Shown one piece after another: positions 1 to 6,811 of a stretch of DNA of 9,097 bases; position 1 is the first letter of the stretch; every line of letters starts with the position of its first letter. The notes under the pieces were generated by a model, which was not told where the DNA came from, searched no databases, and worked only from the letters and a program-made list of their open reading frames with translations. Made by a program: the position numbers and the translations under genes. The DNA is from Lachnospiraceae bacterium (GTDB lineage Bacteria; Bacillota; Clostridia; Lachnospirales; Lachnospiraceae), in assembly GCA_021202715.1 (NCBI GenBank), contig JAJQCL010000178.1, forward strand, positions 1 through 9,097, given 5' to 3'.

Positions 1-171
1 CCCTTCCTTCTTTTGTAGATTTCGGAGGCCTGCGAGGAATCCTGTGAGGTGAGGAACAATATTGAGGAAAATAGAGCGTGGATACCGTACGCGAATTGCC
101 ATTTTTTTAACGATTTGATTTTAGGTTAATAATACATTTTGAAGAACCTGTTAAAAGTTAAGAATTTGACG

Positions 172-200
172 TTGCATTTTGTGGGCATCCGCGGTAGAAT
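172..200 (+). promoter_or_regulatory. Weak sigma-A-type promoter candidate
   Basis: A TAGAAT hexamer at 195-200 matches five of six bases of the -10 consensus. It lies 17 bases after TTGCAT (172-177), which matches only three of six bases of the -35 consensus. TTGACG at 166-171 is a better -35 match but would leave a 23-base spacer. A rival candidate is TTGAAA at 266-271 (five of six) with a poor -10, TCGTAT, at 289-294. Transcription from the first would leave a leader of about 145 bases before the first start codon. The choice is a guess from hexamer matching; a promoter upstream of the window is also possible. Confidence 0.25.
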
Positions 201-340
201 TGAATCGACATTGGTCTTGCGATTGCTTTTTTATTCTGCATTTGTTTCGAAAAGTCAAAACTCTCTTGAAATTTTCACACGGGGGCAATCGTATCGCAAA
301 GAGATTTTTTGTAGATTCAGGTGCGAAAATACTCAGAGTT

Positions 341-347
341 AGGAGGG
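341..347 (+). promoter_or_regulatory. Ribosome binding site of the first ATPase gene
   Basis: AGGAGGG lies six bases before the ATG at 354. It is a near-perfect Shine-Dalgarno site and decides the start: the same frame is open upstream to a GTG at 321, but that codon has no such site, and starting there would place the ribosome binding site inside the gene. Confidence 0.85.
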
Positions 348-353
348 AGAAGC

Positions 354-680
354 ATGTCGATCGAGGATATGAAACGAATTTCCGATGCAGAAGCGGAAGC
401 CGTTTCCATTCGCAAGCAGGCCCAGGTTGATGCCAGAAAAATCGCCGAACAGGGCAAGCGGGATGCGCAGGACGTGGTAGACAAAGCCAGACAGTCTGCG
501 GCTGCCGCTTACCAGGAAGCGATCCGACAGGCAGAGGCTGAGGCCGAGACAGCGTACGAGGCGAGGCTCGCCGAGGTGGCCGGGGAGTGTGAAACCATGA
601 AGGCCGACGCGGCGGCACGTTTGCCGGAAGCTGTCAAAGTCATAACGGGAAAGGTTGTGAATTCGAGTGTCGATAGTTAA
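354..680 (+). CDS. ntpF: V-type ATPase subunit G/H (peripheral stalk)
   Basis: Encodes a 108-residue protein, about the length of the E. hirae stalk subunit NtpF. It is rich in Ala, Glu, Lys, Arg and Gln and has almost no hydrophobic core. From about residue 8 to 90 it reads as one long amphipathic helix, with alanines spaced as in a coiled coil. In this family the protein pairs with subunit E to form the peripheral stalks that hold the A3B3 head against rotation. Such stalk proteins are poorly conserved, so the call rests on size, coiled-coil character and position as the first gene, directly before subunit I, which is the usual place. The start is the ATG behind the AGGAGGG site. The last 14 bases overlap the GTG start of subunit I, suggesting coupled translation. 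Names vary: subunit G, subunit H, AhaH or NtpF. Confidence 0.82.
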   Translation: MSIEDMKRISDAEAEAVSIRKQAQVDARKIAEQGKRDAQDVVDKARQSAAAAYQEAIRQAEAEAETAYEARLAEVAGECETMKADAAARLPEAVKVITGKVVNSSVDS

Positions 681-2613
681 GATGAACAAGCTTTCCGTCA
701 TCGGCCTGGAATCCGAGAAAGAGGCGGTGATGAAGAGTCTCCAGCGGATGGGTGTCGTGGAGCTGAATGATCAGACGGCGAAGCTCCAGGATCCTGAGTG
801 GACGGCTCTGATTCGCCGGGACGGCAACGAAGACGAGGTATCGCGGCTGGAGAGTGAGCTGGCGGAGGTACAGACTGTGCTGGATGCCATCGCCCGGTAT
901 GACACCGAGAAGAAGCCGCTCTTTGCCATGCGTAAGCCGGTGACGGAGGCGCAGTACGCGGAACTGCTGGGGGACGGCGAAGAGGCGCGTCGGGAGATCG
1001 CGGAGCTCTATTCGTTGTATGAGCTCTGGAACGAGGAGAAATCTCTGGAGAACTCCATCGTGTCTTCGCAGGCCGCGCTGATGCCCTGGATGTCCTACGA
1101 GCTGCCTCTGGAGCTGACGGAGACCCGGTCGGTGCGCGTCATCTGCGGCGTGGTCCCCGCCGTGGCGGACGTCGAAGCCCTGAGAAAGCAGGTGGAGGAG
1201 GCCAGCGAGGCCACGGCCCTGACGATTCTCGGCGCGGATGCAGAACAGCAGTATCTGAGCCTTCTGTGCATGAAAGCGGAGGAGGAGACGGTCACCGATG
1301 TGCTGAAGTCCTTCGGATTTACGCGGATGGTCTTTAAGGACATGAAGGGAACCGCCGCGGAGAATATGAACCGCCTGGCGGAACGCCTCGCAGAGGCGAA
1401 GAAGAAGGAGGAGGAGCTGGAAGCGCGCTTCCGTGTTTCCCCTGAGGTAAAGGGAATGATCCGGGCTTATTTCGATCATCTGCAGATCCTGCGGGATCGC
1501 GCCCGGGGGTCGGAGCGGCTGCTGCGGACGAAGACGGCCTTCTATTTTGACGGCTGGGTCCCGGCAGAGAGTCAGGCTGCGGTACAGAAGGAACTGGAAG
1601 ATCTGGGCTGCGTCTGTGAGATCACGGCGCCGGAGAAGGATGAGGATACGCCGGTTCTGATGAAGAACAACAGCTTCGTCTACCCGGTGCAGTCGATCAC
1701 GGAACTGTATTCGCTGCCCAACTCGCACGAGGTCGATCCGACGCCAATCTTCTGTCTGTTCTACATCATCTTCTACGGAATGATGTTCGCAGACATCGGA
1801 TATGGCCTGATCCTGGCCGGGGCGTGTTTCTTCGCTGTATATCATTACAAGCTGGAAGGAATGGCTTACCGTCTGGTGAAGACATTGGCGTACTGCGGTG
1901 TTTCCACCGCCATCTGGGGCGTTCTCTTCGGAGGCTTCTTCGGAGATCTGATCTCCATCGAGCCGCTGTGGCTGAATCCGCTGGACAACGCCATGCTTGT
2001 TCTGGCGTTTTCCTGTGTCTTCGGTGTGATTCACCTCTTCGTGGGTATGGGAATCAAGGCCTACATGCAGATCCGTGACGGACATTTCTTTGATGCCGTC
2101 TGTGATGAATTTTGCTGGTACGTTTTTATCATCGGTTTGGCCCTGCTGCTTTTCGGCAACAGCTATGTGGCACAGGGCTCCGGCAAAGTGGGCATGTATA
2201 TGGCCATCATCGGCGGCGTCTGGATCGTAGCCTGTGAGTTCATCCGCGGCAAGGGCATCGGCAAGCTGATCGGACTGTGGAATCTCTACGGAGTGACCAG
2301 CTACCTGGCGGATATTCTGTCGTATTCCCGTCTGCTGGCCCTGGGGCTGGCCTCGGCGGTCATCGCGCAGGTGTTCAACATGCTGGCCCGCATGGTCGGG
2401 AGTGCCGGCATCGTGGGCATGATCTTCTTCGTGGTCATCCTCGTCGTCGGACATGCTGTGAACTTCGCGATCAACGCGCTGGGTTCGTTCGTGCATGCCA
2501 GCCGGCTGCAGTATGTGGAATTTTTCGGTAAATTTTATGAGGGCGGGGGCGTTCCCTTCCAGCCCTTTGAAAGAAAAACTAAATACATTAAGTTCGTTAA
2601 GGAGGAAAAGTAA
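667..2613 (+). CDS. ntpI: V-type ATP synthase subunit I (membrane stator, subunit a)
   Basis: Encodes a 648-residue membrane stator that forms the ion half-channels facing the K ring. Residues 1 to about 350 are a hydrophilic, partly coiled-coil cytoplasmic arm that binds the peripheral stalks. From about residue 357 there are roughly seven or eight membrane helices. The first carries the family motif MMFADIGYG. R555 (in SYSRLLALGLA) and R613 (in HASRLQYVEFFGKFY) align with the two arginines essential for ion transport in yeast Vph1 (R735 and R799). The start is a GTG inside the end of the previous gene. It gives the N terminus MSIVKMNKLSVIGLES, which resembles the family start. An ATG at 682 would remove the first five residues. 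A weak purine-rich site, GGGAAAGG at 647-654, lies 12 bases before the GTG, so translation may depend on coupling with the upstream gene. Confidence 0.96.
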   Translation: MSIVKMNKLSVIGLESEKEAVMKSLQRMGVVELNDQTAKLQDPEWTALIRRDGNEDEVSRLESELAEVQTVLDAIARYDTEKKPLFAMRKPVTEAQYAELLGDGEEARREIAELYSLYELWNEEKSLENSIVSSQAALMPWMSYELPLELTETRSVRVICGVVPAVADVEALRKQVEEASEATALTILGADAEQQYLSLLCMKAEEETVTDVLKSFGFTRMVFKDMKGTAAENMNRLAERLAEAKKKEEELEARFRVSPEVKGMIRAYFDHLQILRDRARGSERLLRTKTAFYFDGWVPAESQAAVQKELEDLGCVCEITAPEKDEDTPVLMKNNSFVYPVQSITELYSLPNSHEVDPTPIFCLFYIIFYGMMFADIGYGLILAGACFFAVYHYKLEGMAYRLVKTLAYCGVSTAIWGVLFGGFFGDLISIEPLWLNPLDNAMLVLAFSCVFGVIHLFVGMGIKAYMQIRDGHFFDAVCDEFCWYVFIIGLALLLFGNSYVAQGSGKVGMYMAIIGGVWIVACEFIRGKGIGKLIGLWNLYGVTSYLADILSYSRLLALGLASAVIAQVFNMLARMVGSAGIVGMIFFVVILVVGHAVNFAINALGSFVHASRLQYVEFFGKFYEGGGVPFQPFERKTKYIKFVKEEK

Positions 2614-2614
2614 A

Positions 2615-3085
2615 ATGAGTTTAGGACAGGCTTTGGCAGTATTGGGAGCGGCTTTAGCGGCATTGGCAGGTGTTGGAAGTGCTTTGGGCGTTGGCGTAGC
2701 CGGTGAAGCGGCGGCCGGCGTCATGGCAGAGGATCCCGGCAAGTTCGGTCAGACACTGGTTCTGCAGGCGCTGCCCGGTACGCAGGGTATCTATGGTCTG
2801 CTGGTGGCGTTCCTGATCCTCAGCAAGATCGGTCTGCTGGGCGGCGGCCTGCAGGATGTTTCCGTGTATTCCGGTCTCGCTCTTCTGGCTTCCGGCGCCC
2901 CGATCGGTATCGTGGGTATCTGGTCCGGGTACGCGCAGGGCAAGGCATCCGCCGCAGGTATTCAGCTGATCGCCAAGAGACCCAGTGAGCTGGCCAAGGG
3001 CATGATCTATGCGGCCATGGTTGAGACCTACGCCGTGCTGGCTCTGCTGGTTTCCTTCCTGATGTACAGCAACGTGCAGCTGTAA
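2615..3085 (+). CDS. ntpK: V-type ATP synthase subunit K (rotor ring proteolipid)
   Basis: Encodes a 156-residue, very hydrophobic protein with four membrane helices (about 3-27, 45-72, 82-108 and 124-152), a duplicated helical hairpin as in other V-type proteolipids. Copies form the rotor ring that carries the coupling ion. The carboxylate is E137 in MVETYA on helix 4; the matching place in helix 2 is Q57 in LPGTQG, so there is one ion site per four helices. L53, T56, Q57, Q108 and E137 correspond to L61, T64, Q65, Q110 and E139, the Na+ ligands of E. hirae NtpK. The ATG is separated by one base from the stop of subunit I, with GGAGG at 2601-2605 inside the end of that gene. The frame is open further upstream to 2495, but that part overlaps subunit I and lacks family similarity. 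Confidence 0.97.
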   Translation: MSLGQALAVLGAALAALAGVGSALGVGVAGEAAAGVMAEDPGKFGQTLVLQALPGTQGIYGLLVAFLILSKIGLLGGGLQDVSVYSGLALLASGAPIGIVGIWSGYAQGKASAAGIQLIAKRPSELAKGMIYAAMVETYAVLALLVSFLMYSNVQL

Positions 3086-3126
3086 GGACAGATCGCGGAC
3101 AGTCATTGAAGTGAAAGGAATCGTAT

Positions 3127-3690
3127 ATGAGCATTGATAAAATAACCGCACGCATCCTTCAGGAGGCGAAAGATGAGGCGGCGGCCGTGACGCAGAATGC
3201 GGAACAGGAAGCTGCCGCCGCCCGGAAGGAAGCGGAGAAGGAGGCTTCAGCCATCGGCAGCGATACCGCCGCCCGGGCGGTGCGTGATGCGGCCGTCCTC
3301 AAGGAGCGGAAGAATTCGGTGGCTGAACTGGAAGCGAGGAAGATGCGTCTGGCTGCCAAGCAGGAGATGATCGAGAAGAGCTTCGGGATGGCGAAGGAGG
3401 CATTGCTTACCATGGAAGACGCCGCGTACCAGAAGTTCCTGCTGCAGCATCTGGCTCCCTACCATGAAGGGGAAGTCCTTCTGAACGCCAGAGACAGAGA
3501 ACGTCTCGGGGAATCCCTGACAAAGGAACTGGAAGGCACGGGGCTGACCGTCAGCGAGGACACCGCCGACATCGAGGGTGGTTTCATCCTGCGGACCGGT
3601 CTGGTCTCCGTCAACGGTTCTCTGGAGACGATCTTCGAGTCGGAGAAAAAACAGATTACAGCGCAGATCGCAAAGACGCTGTTCTCATAG
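3127..3690 (+). CDS. ntpE: V-type ATP synthase subunit E (peripheral stalk)
   Basis: Encodes a 187-residue protein, close to the usual 180-200 of the family. Residues 1 to about 95 form a charged, alanine-rich amphipathic helix that would pair with subunit G/H in the peripheral stalk. Residues from about 100 to 187 form the mixed globular domain that caps the top of the A3B3 head. The end, with GGFILRTGLVSVNGSLETIF followed by a helix ending in LFS, is typical of bacterial and archaeal E subunits. The ATG lies seven bases after AAGGA (3115-3119). A gap of 41 bases, the largest within the operon, separates it from subunit K. That gap shows only short stems and no clear terminator. Confidence 0.93.
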   Translation: MSIDKITARILQEAKDEAAAVTQNAEQEAAAARKEAEKEASAIGSDTAARAVRDAAVLKERKNSVAELEARKMRLAAKQEMIEKSFGMAKEALLTMEDAAYQKFLLQHLAPYHEGEVLLNARDRERLGESLTKELEGTGLTVSEDTADIEGGFILRTGLVSVNGSLETIFESEKKQITAQIAKTLFS

Positions 3691-3726
3691 GTTCCTACCC
3701 CATAATTCTGAGAAAGGAGGAAAACG

Positions 3727-4719
3727 ATGGGAGCAAGTTATGTCTTTGCCTGTGCCAGAATCCGCAGCAATGAGCGGTATCTGCTGAACAAAGATAAATT
3801 GAATCAGATGATCGAAGCCAGAACCCCGGAGGATGCCTGCAAGATCCTGCAGGACGCTCACTATGGGGACGAGGATGTCATACAGCCGGAGGCCTACGAG
3901 CAGGCGCTGGTGAAGGAGTCGGATAAGCTGTACGCGCTGCTGCATCAGCTGGCGCCGGACGCGGCGGAATTCCGGATCTTTGCCTATCCCTTCGATTACC
4001 ATAACATCAGGGCACTGCTGAAAGCGGAGGCGCTGGAGATCCAGGCCGGAGATCTTCTCATGAGCGGCGGAACCCTGGAGCCTGCGGCCATGGCGCTAAT
4101 GGTGAAGGAGAGAAATACGCTGTCGCTGACTTCTCATATGAAGAAAGCCATCGATGAGTCCGTCGATACACTGGCCCGGACAAAGGATCCGCAGTGCGTG
4201 GATCTGATCTGTGACCGGGAGTGTTACGCCGATATTCTTGAGGCGGCGGAAAAATCAGGCAGCAAATTCGTTCTGGGCTATGTGAGGCTTCTCATCGATA
4301 CGGTGAACCTGAAGACCTTCGTTCGCTGCCAGAAAATGGGGCAGCCCTGGAGCTATTTCTCCACGGTGTATCTGCCGGGCGGGGAAATCTCCGAGAAGAC
4401 CTTCGTAGCCGGATACGATGAGCCGGTGCAGGCATTTGCGGCGCGGATCGCAGCCTCGGCGCTGAGCCAGGCTGCGGAGACCGGCGGCGTGTCCATCAAG
4501 GAGACGGGCAGCTTCACCAGCATCGAGAAGCTCTGTGACGATGCGCTGATCGCCTACGTGAAGGATGCCAAATATGTTTCCTTCGGCATCGAACCCCTGA
4601 TCGGCTATGCTGTGGGTAAGCAGATGGAGATCAAGAGCGTCCGCATCATCCTGGCCGGGAAGATGGCCGGGCTGGCGCCGGAACGCATCCGGGAGAGAGT
4701 GAGGGAGACATATGGCTAA
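3727..4719 (+). CDS. ntpC: V-type ATP synthase subunit C (rotor-to-ring adaptor, subunit d)
   Basis: Encodes a 330-residue protein of the subunit C/d family (E. hirae NtpC is of nearly equal length). It is a funnel-shaped soluble adaptor that sits on the K ring and holds the central shaft formed by D and F. The N-terminal block YVFACARIRSNERYLL, the middle FDYHNIRALLKAE and LLIDTVNLKTFVRC segments, and the C-terminal IRIILAGKMAGLAPERIRERVRETYG block are recognisable family signatures, including the repeated pattern of the three-fold domain. No membrane segment is present, as expected. A strong site, AAAGGAGG at 3713-3720, precedes the ATG. The end overlaps the start of subunit F by eight bases in another frame, which points to coupled translation of the two rotor parts. 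Confidence 0.95.
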   Translation: MGASYVFACARIRSNERYLLNKDKLNQMIEARTPEDACKILQDAHYGDEDVIQPEAYEQALVKESDKLYALLHQLAPDAAEFRIFAYPFDYHNIRALLKAEALEIQAGDLLMSGGTLEPAAMALMVKERNTLSLTSHMKKAIDESVDTLARTKDPQCVDLICDRECYADILEAAEKSGSKFVLGYVRLLIDTVNLKTFVRCQKMGQPWSYFSTVYLPGGEISEKTFVAGYDEPVQAFAARIAASALSQAAETGGVSIKETGSFTSIEKLCDDALIAYVKDAKYVSFGIEPLIGYAVGKQMEIKSVRIILAGKMAGLAPERIRERVRETYG

Positions 4720-5035
4720 GATTGGTGTGATCGGGGACGCACAGAGCGTCCTGGGATTTAAAGCATTCGGTCTGGATGTGTTCGCCTGCACAACCGTGGA
4801 GGATGCCGTTCATGCGCTCCGGCGTATTGCCGGGGAGGACTACGGGATCATTTATATCACGGAGAGATTCTGTAAGGACATGCAGGATGAAATTGATAAA
4901 TACAGAGAGTTGAAGACGCCCGCCATCATACCGATTCCCGGTGTGGACGGAAGCTACGGCATCGGCATCGAGGGTGTGAGGAGCGCTGAGGTGCGGGCGG
5001 TTGGAGCCGATATATTGTTCGGAGGTGACAATTAA
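4712..5035 (+). CDS. ntpG: V-type ATP synthase subunit F (central rotor shaft)
   Basis: Encodes a 107-residue small alpha/beta protein that binds subunit D in the central shaft. The N terminus MAKIGVIGDAQSVLGFKAFGLDVF and the later segment IIYITERFC, followed by TPAIIPIPG, are the usual F-subunit pattern of a Rossmann-like fold. The ATG overlaps the end of subunit C by eight bases; a purine-rich site GAGGGA at 4701-4706 lies just upstream, inside subunit C. The stop codon is directly followed by the ATG of subunit A with no gap. In E. hirae this subunit is called NtpG, which is not the same as the stalk subunit G of other naming schemes. Confidence 0.94.
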   Translation: MAKIGVIGDAQSVLGFKAFGLDVFACTTVEDAVHALRRIAGEDYGIIYITERFCKDMQDEIDKYRELKTPAIIPIPGVDGSYGIGIEGVRSAEVRAVGADILFGGDN

Positions 5036-6811
5036 ATGAGTCAAGGGAAAATTGTCAAGATATCCGGTCCTCTGGTCGTGGCCGAGGGGATGCAGGATGC
5101 CAATATGTACGATGTGGTCCGCGTCGGTGACCTGAACCTCATCGGCGAGATCATTGAGATGCGGGACGGCATGGCTTCCATTCAGGTCTACGAGGAGACG
5201 GCCGGACTGCAGCCGGGAGCGCCGGTGGTATCGACCGGAGCGCCTCTGTCTGTGGAGCTGGGACCGGGTCTCATCGAGACGATGTATGACGGAATTCAGA
5301 GACCGCTGGAGGGTATGATGAAGGTGTCCGGTTCCAACATCGCCCGCGGTATCGCGGTGCCGGCTCTGGACCGTGAGAAGAAATGGGAGTTCGTGCCCAC
5401 TGCGAAGGTGGGGGATGCCGTGGAACCCGGCGATATCATCGGGACTGTCCAGGAGACGAGCGTCGTTGAGCAGAAGATCATGGTCCCCGATCGTGTGAAG
5501 GGCGTGATCGCGAAGATTGAGGGCGGCTCGTATACGGTGGAAGAGACCGTGGCCGTCGTGAAAAAGGATGATGGAACCGAGGTGGAGCTGAGTCTGATGC
5601 AGAAATGGCCGGTCCGTTTCGGCAGACCGTACAAGACGAAGCTGGTTCCCGATGAGCCGCTGGTCACCGGCCAGAGAGTCATCGATACCATGTTCCCCAT
5701 CGCCAAGGGCGGTGTGGCCGCCGTGCCCGGTCCCTTTGGCTCCGGCAAGACGGTTGTGCAGCATCAGCTGGCCAAGTGGGCGGATGCGGAGATCGTGGTC
5801 TACATCGGCTGCGGTGAGCGCGGCAATGAGATGACCGACGTTCTGAACGAGTTCCCCGAGTTGAAGGATCCCCGTACCGGCGAGACGCTGATGAAGCGGA
5901 CGGTGCTGATCGCCAACACCTCGGATATGCCCGTGGCAGCCCGTGAGGCCTCCATTTACACAGGGATTACGATTGCTGAGTATTTCCGTGATATGGGCTA
6001 TTCGGTCGCTCTGATGGCTGATTCCACCTCCCGTTGGGCGGAGGCTCTGCGTGAGATGTCCGGCCGTCTGGAGGAGATGCCCGGTGAGGAGGGCTATCCC
6101 GCCTACCTGGCGTCCCGTCTGGCGCAGTTCTATGAGAGAGCCGGTAAGGTGATTTCCCTCGGCAAGGAAGGCCGGGAGGGCGCTTTGTCCGCAATCGGCG
6201 CTGTGTCGCCGCCCGGCGGTGATACGTCCGAGCCCGTGTCGCAGGCAACACTGCGGATCGTTAAGGTCTTCTGGTGCCTGGATTCCAACCTGGCCTATGC
6301 CCGTCATTTCCCGGCCATCAACTGGCTGAACAGCTACTCGCTGTATTCGGCCCGTCTGGATCAGTGGTTTGCCGATCAGGTGAACTCTGAATATCCGGTG
6401 CTGCGCAGCCAGTTCATGAAGCTGCTGCAGGAGGAAGCGGAATTGAACGAGATCGTGCAGCTGGTCGGCGAGGACGGCCTGTCTGCCGAAGACCGGCTGA
6501 AGCTGGAGGTCTGCAAGATGATCCGCGAGGACTATCTGCACCAGAATGCGTTCGATGAGGTTGATACCTATACGTCTCTGCCGAAGCAGTACGACATGAT
6601 GAAGCTGATCAGTCTCTTCTATGAAGAGGGGCTGGCTGCACTGAAGCAGCATGCAGAATTCGCGAAGATCTCGGCACTGCCGGTGCGTGAAGCCATCGGC
6701 CGCTTCAAATATATCCGGGAAGATGCGGTGGAGCTGGAGTTCCAGCGCGTGAAGGCGGAGATCGAGGAGAGCATGAGCGCATTGGTGAATAAGGAGGCGG
6801 AAGCGGTATGA
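5036..6811 (+). CDS. ntpA: V-type ATP synthase subunit A (catalytic)
   Basis: Encodes the 591-residue catalytic subunit (E. hirae NtpA is nearly the same length); three copies alternate with B in the head and hydrolyse or make ATP. Residues 1 to about 70 are the beta-barrel. About 110-200 is the extra bulge domain found in A but not in B. The P-loop GPFGSGKT is at 232-239, with K238 and T239 for phosphate and Mg2+. GCGERGNEM follows, with the catalytic glutamate at E261. MADSTSRWAEALRE starts at 327, and SPPGGDTSEPVSQ at 391. K238 and E261 carry the same numbers as in the E. hirae enzyme. All catalytic residues I can check are intact. The ATG abuts the stop of subunit F behind GGAGGTG (5021-5027). 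The stop shares four bases (ATGA) with the start of subunit B. Confidence 0.98.
   Translation: MSQGKIVKISGPLVVAEGMQDANMYDVVRVGDLNLIGEIIEMRDGMASIQVYEETAGLQPGAPVVSTGAPLSVELGPGLIETMYDGIQRPLEGMMKVSGSNIARGIAVPALDREKKWEFVPTAKVGDAVEPGDIIGTVQETSVVEQKIMVPDRVKGVIAKIEGGSYTVEETVAVVKKDDGTEVELSLMQKWPVRFGRPYKTKLVPDEPLVTGQRVIDTMFPIAKGGVAAVPGPFGSGKTVVQHQLAKWADAEIVVYIGCGERGNEMTDVLNEFPELKDPRTGETLMKRTVLIANTSDMPVAAREASIYTGITIAEYFRDMGYSVALMADSTSRWAEALREMSGRLEEMPGEEGYPAYLASRLAQFYERAGKVISLGKEGREGALSAIGAVSPPGGDTSEPVSQATLRIVKVFWCLDSNLAYARHFPAINWLNSYSLYSARLDQWFADQVNSEYPVLRSQFMKLLQEEAELNEIVQLVGEDGLSAEDRLKLEVCKMIREDYLHQNAFDEVDTYTSLPKQYDMMKLISLFYEEGLAALKQHAEFAKISALPVREAIGRFKYIREDAVELEFQRVKAEIEESMSALVNKEAEAV

Larger units (their letters stand above)
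1..353. other. Non-coding 5' leader / upstream intergenic region
   Basis: This stretch holds no gene I can support. It is visibly richer in A and T than the operon, with runs of T near 102-108, 226-232 and 305-310. Open frames in it are short, use TTG or GTG starts, lack a ribosome binding site and encode low-complexity sequence unlike any family I know. It probably contains the operon promoter and a leader of unknown length. Short inverted repeats occur at 216-226 with 285-299, 245-252 (TTTCGAAA) and 267-277 (TGAAATTTTCA); none is strong enough to call an operator or riboswitch. The extreme left edge could be the tail of a preceding gene, but all three forward frames stop within the first 52 bases, so this cannot be decided. 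Confidence 0.6.

Noticed and set aside
11..317. An 11-bp repeat, TTTTGTAGATT, at 11-21 and 307-317
   Set aside because: It is short and AT-rich, and two copies 296 bases apart in an AT-rich region can arise by chance; no other structure accompanies it.
139..342. A 67-codon frame in the leader starting with TTG
   Set aside because: There is no Shine-Dalgarno site before it, the start is rare, the product is unlike any known family, and it runs to within 12 bases of the real first gene without a sign of coupling.
2495..2614. A 40-codon upstream extension of subunit K
   Set aside because: It overlaps subunit I in another frame and lacks the hydrophobic family pattern; the ATG at 2615 has a strong GGAGG site and gives exactly the length of E. 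hirae NtpK.
640..2742. A 700-codon open frame on the minus strand opposite subunit I
   Set aside because: It lies opposite a clear V-ATPase gene. Strong G/C preference at third codon positions removes stop codons from the antisense frame. The translated product is rich in His, Gln, Arg and Leu and shows no family pattern.
3086..3126. Possible regulatory hairpin between K and E
   Set aside because: Only 4-bp stems (for example CTGT with ACAG) are present. They are too short to support an attenuator or processing site, although the larger gap would be a plausible place for one.
4646..6652. A 668-codon open frame on the minus strand opposite subunits F and A
   Set aside because: Same antisense effect of codon bias; the product is a His/Gln/Leu-rich sequence without recognisable domains, and the + strand carries conserved catalytic motifs here.
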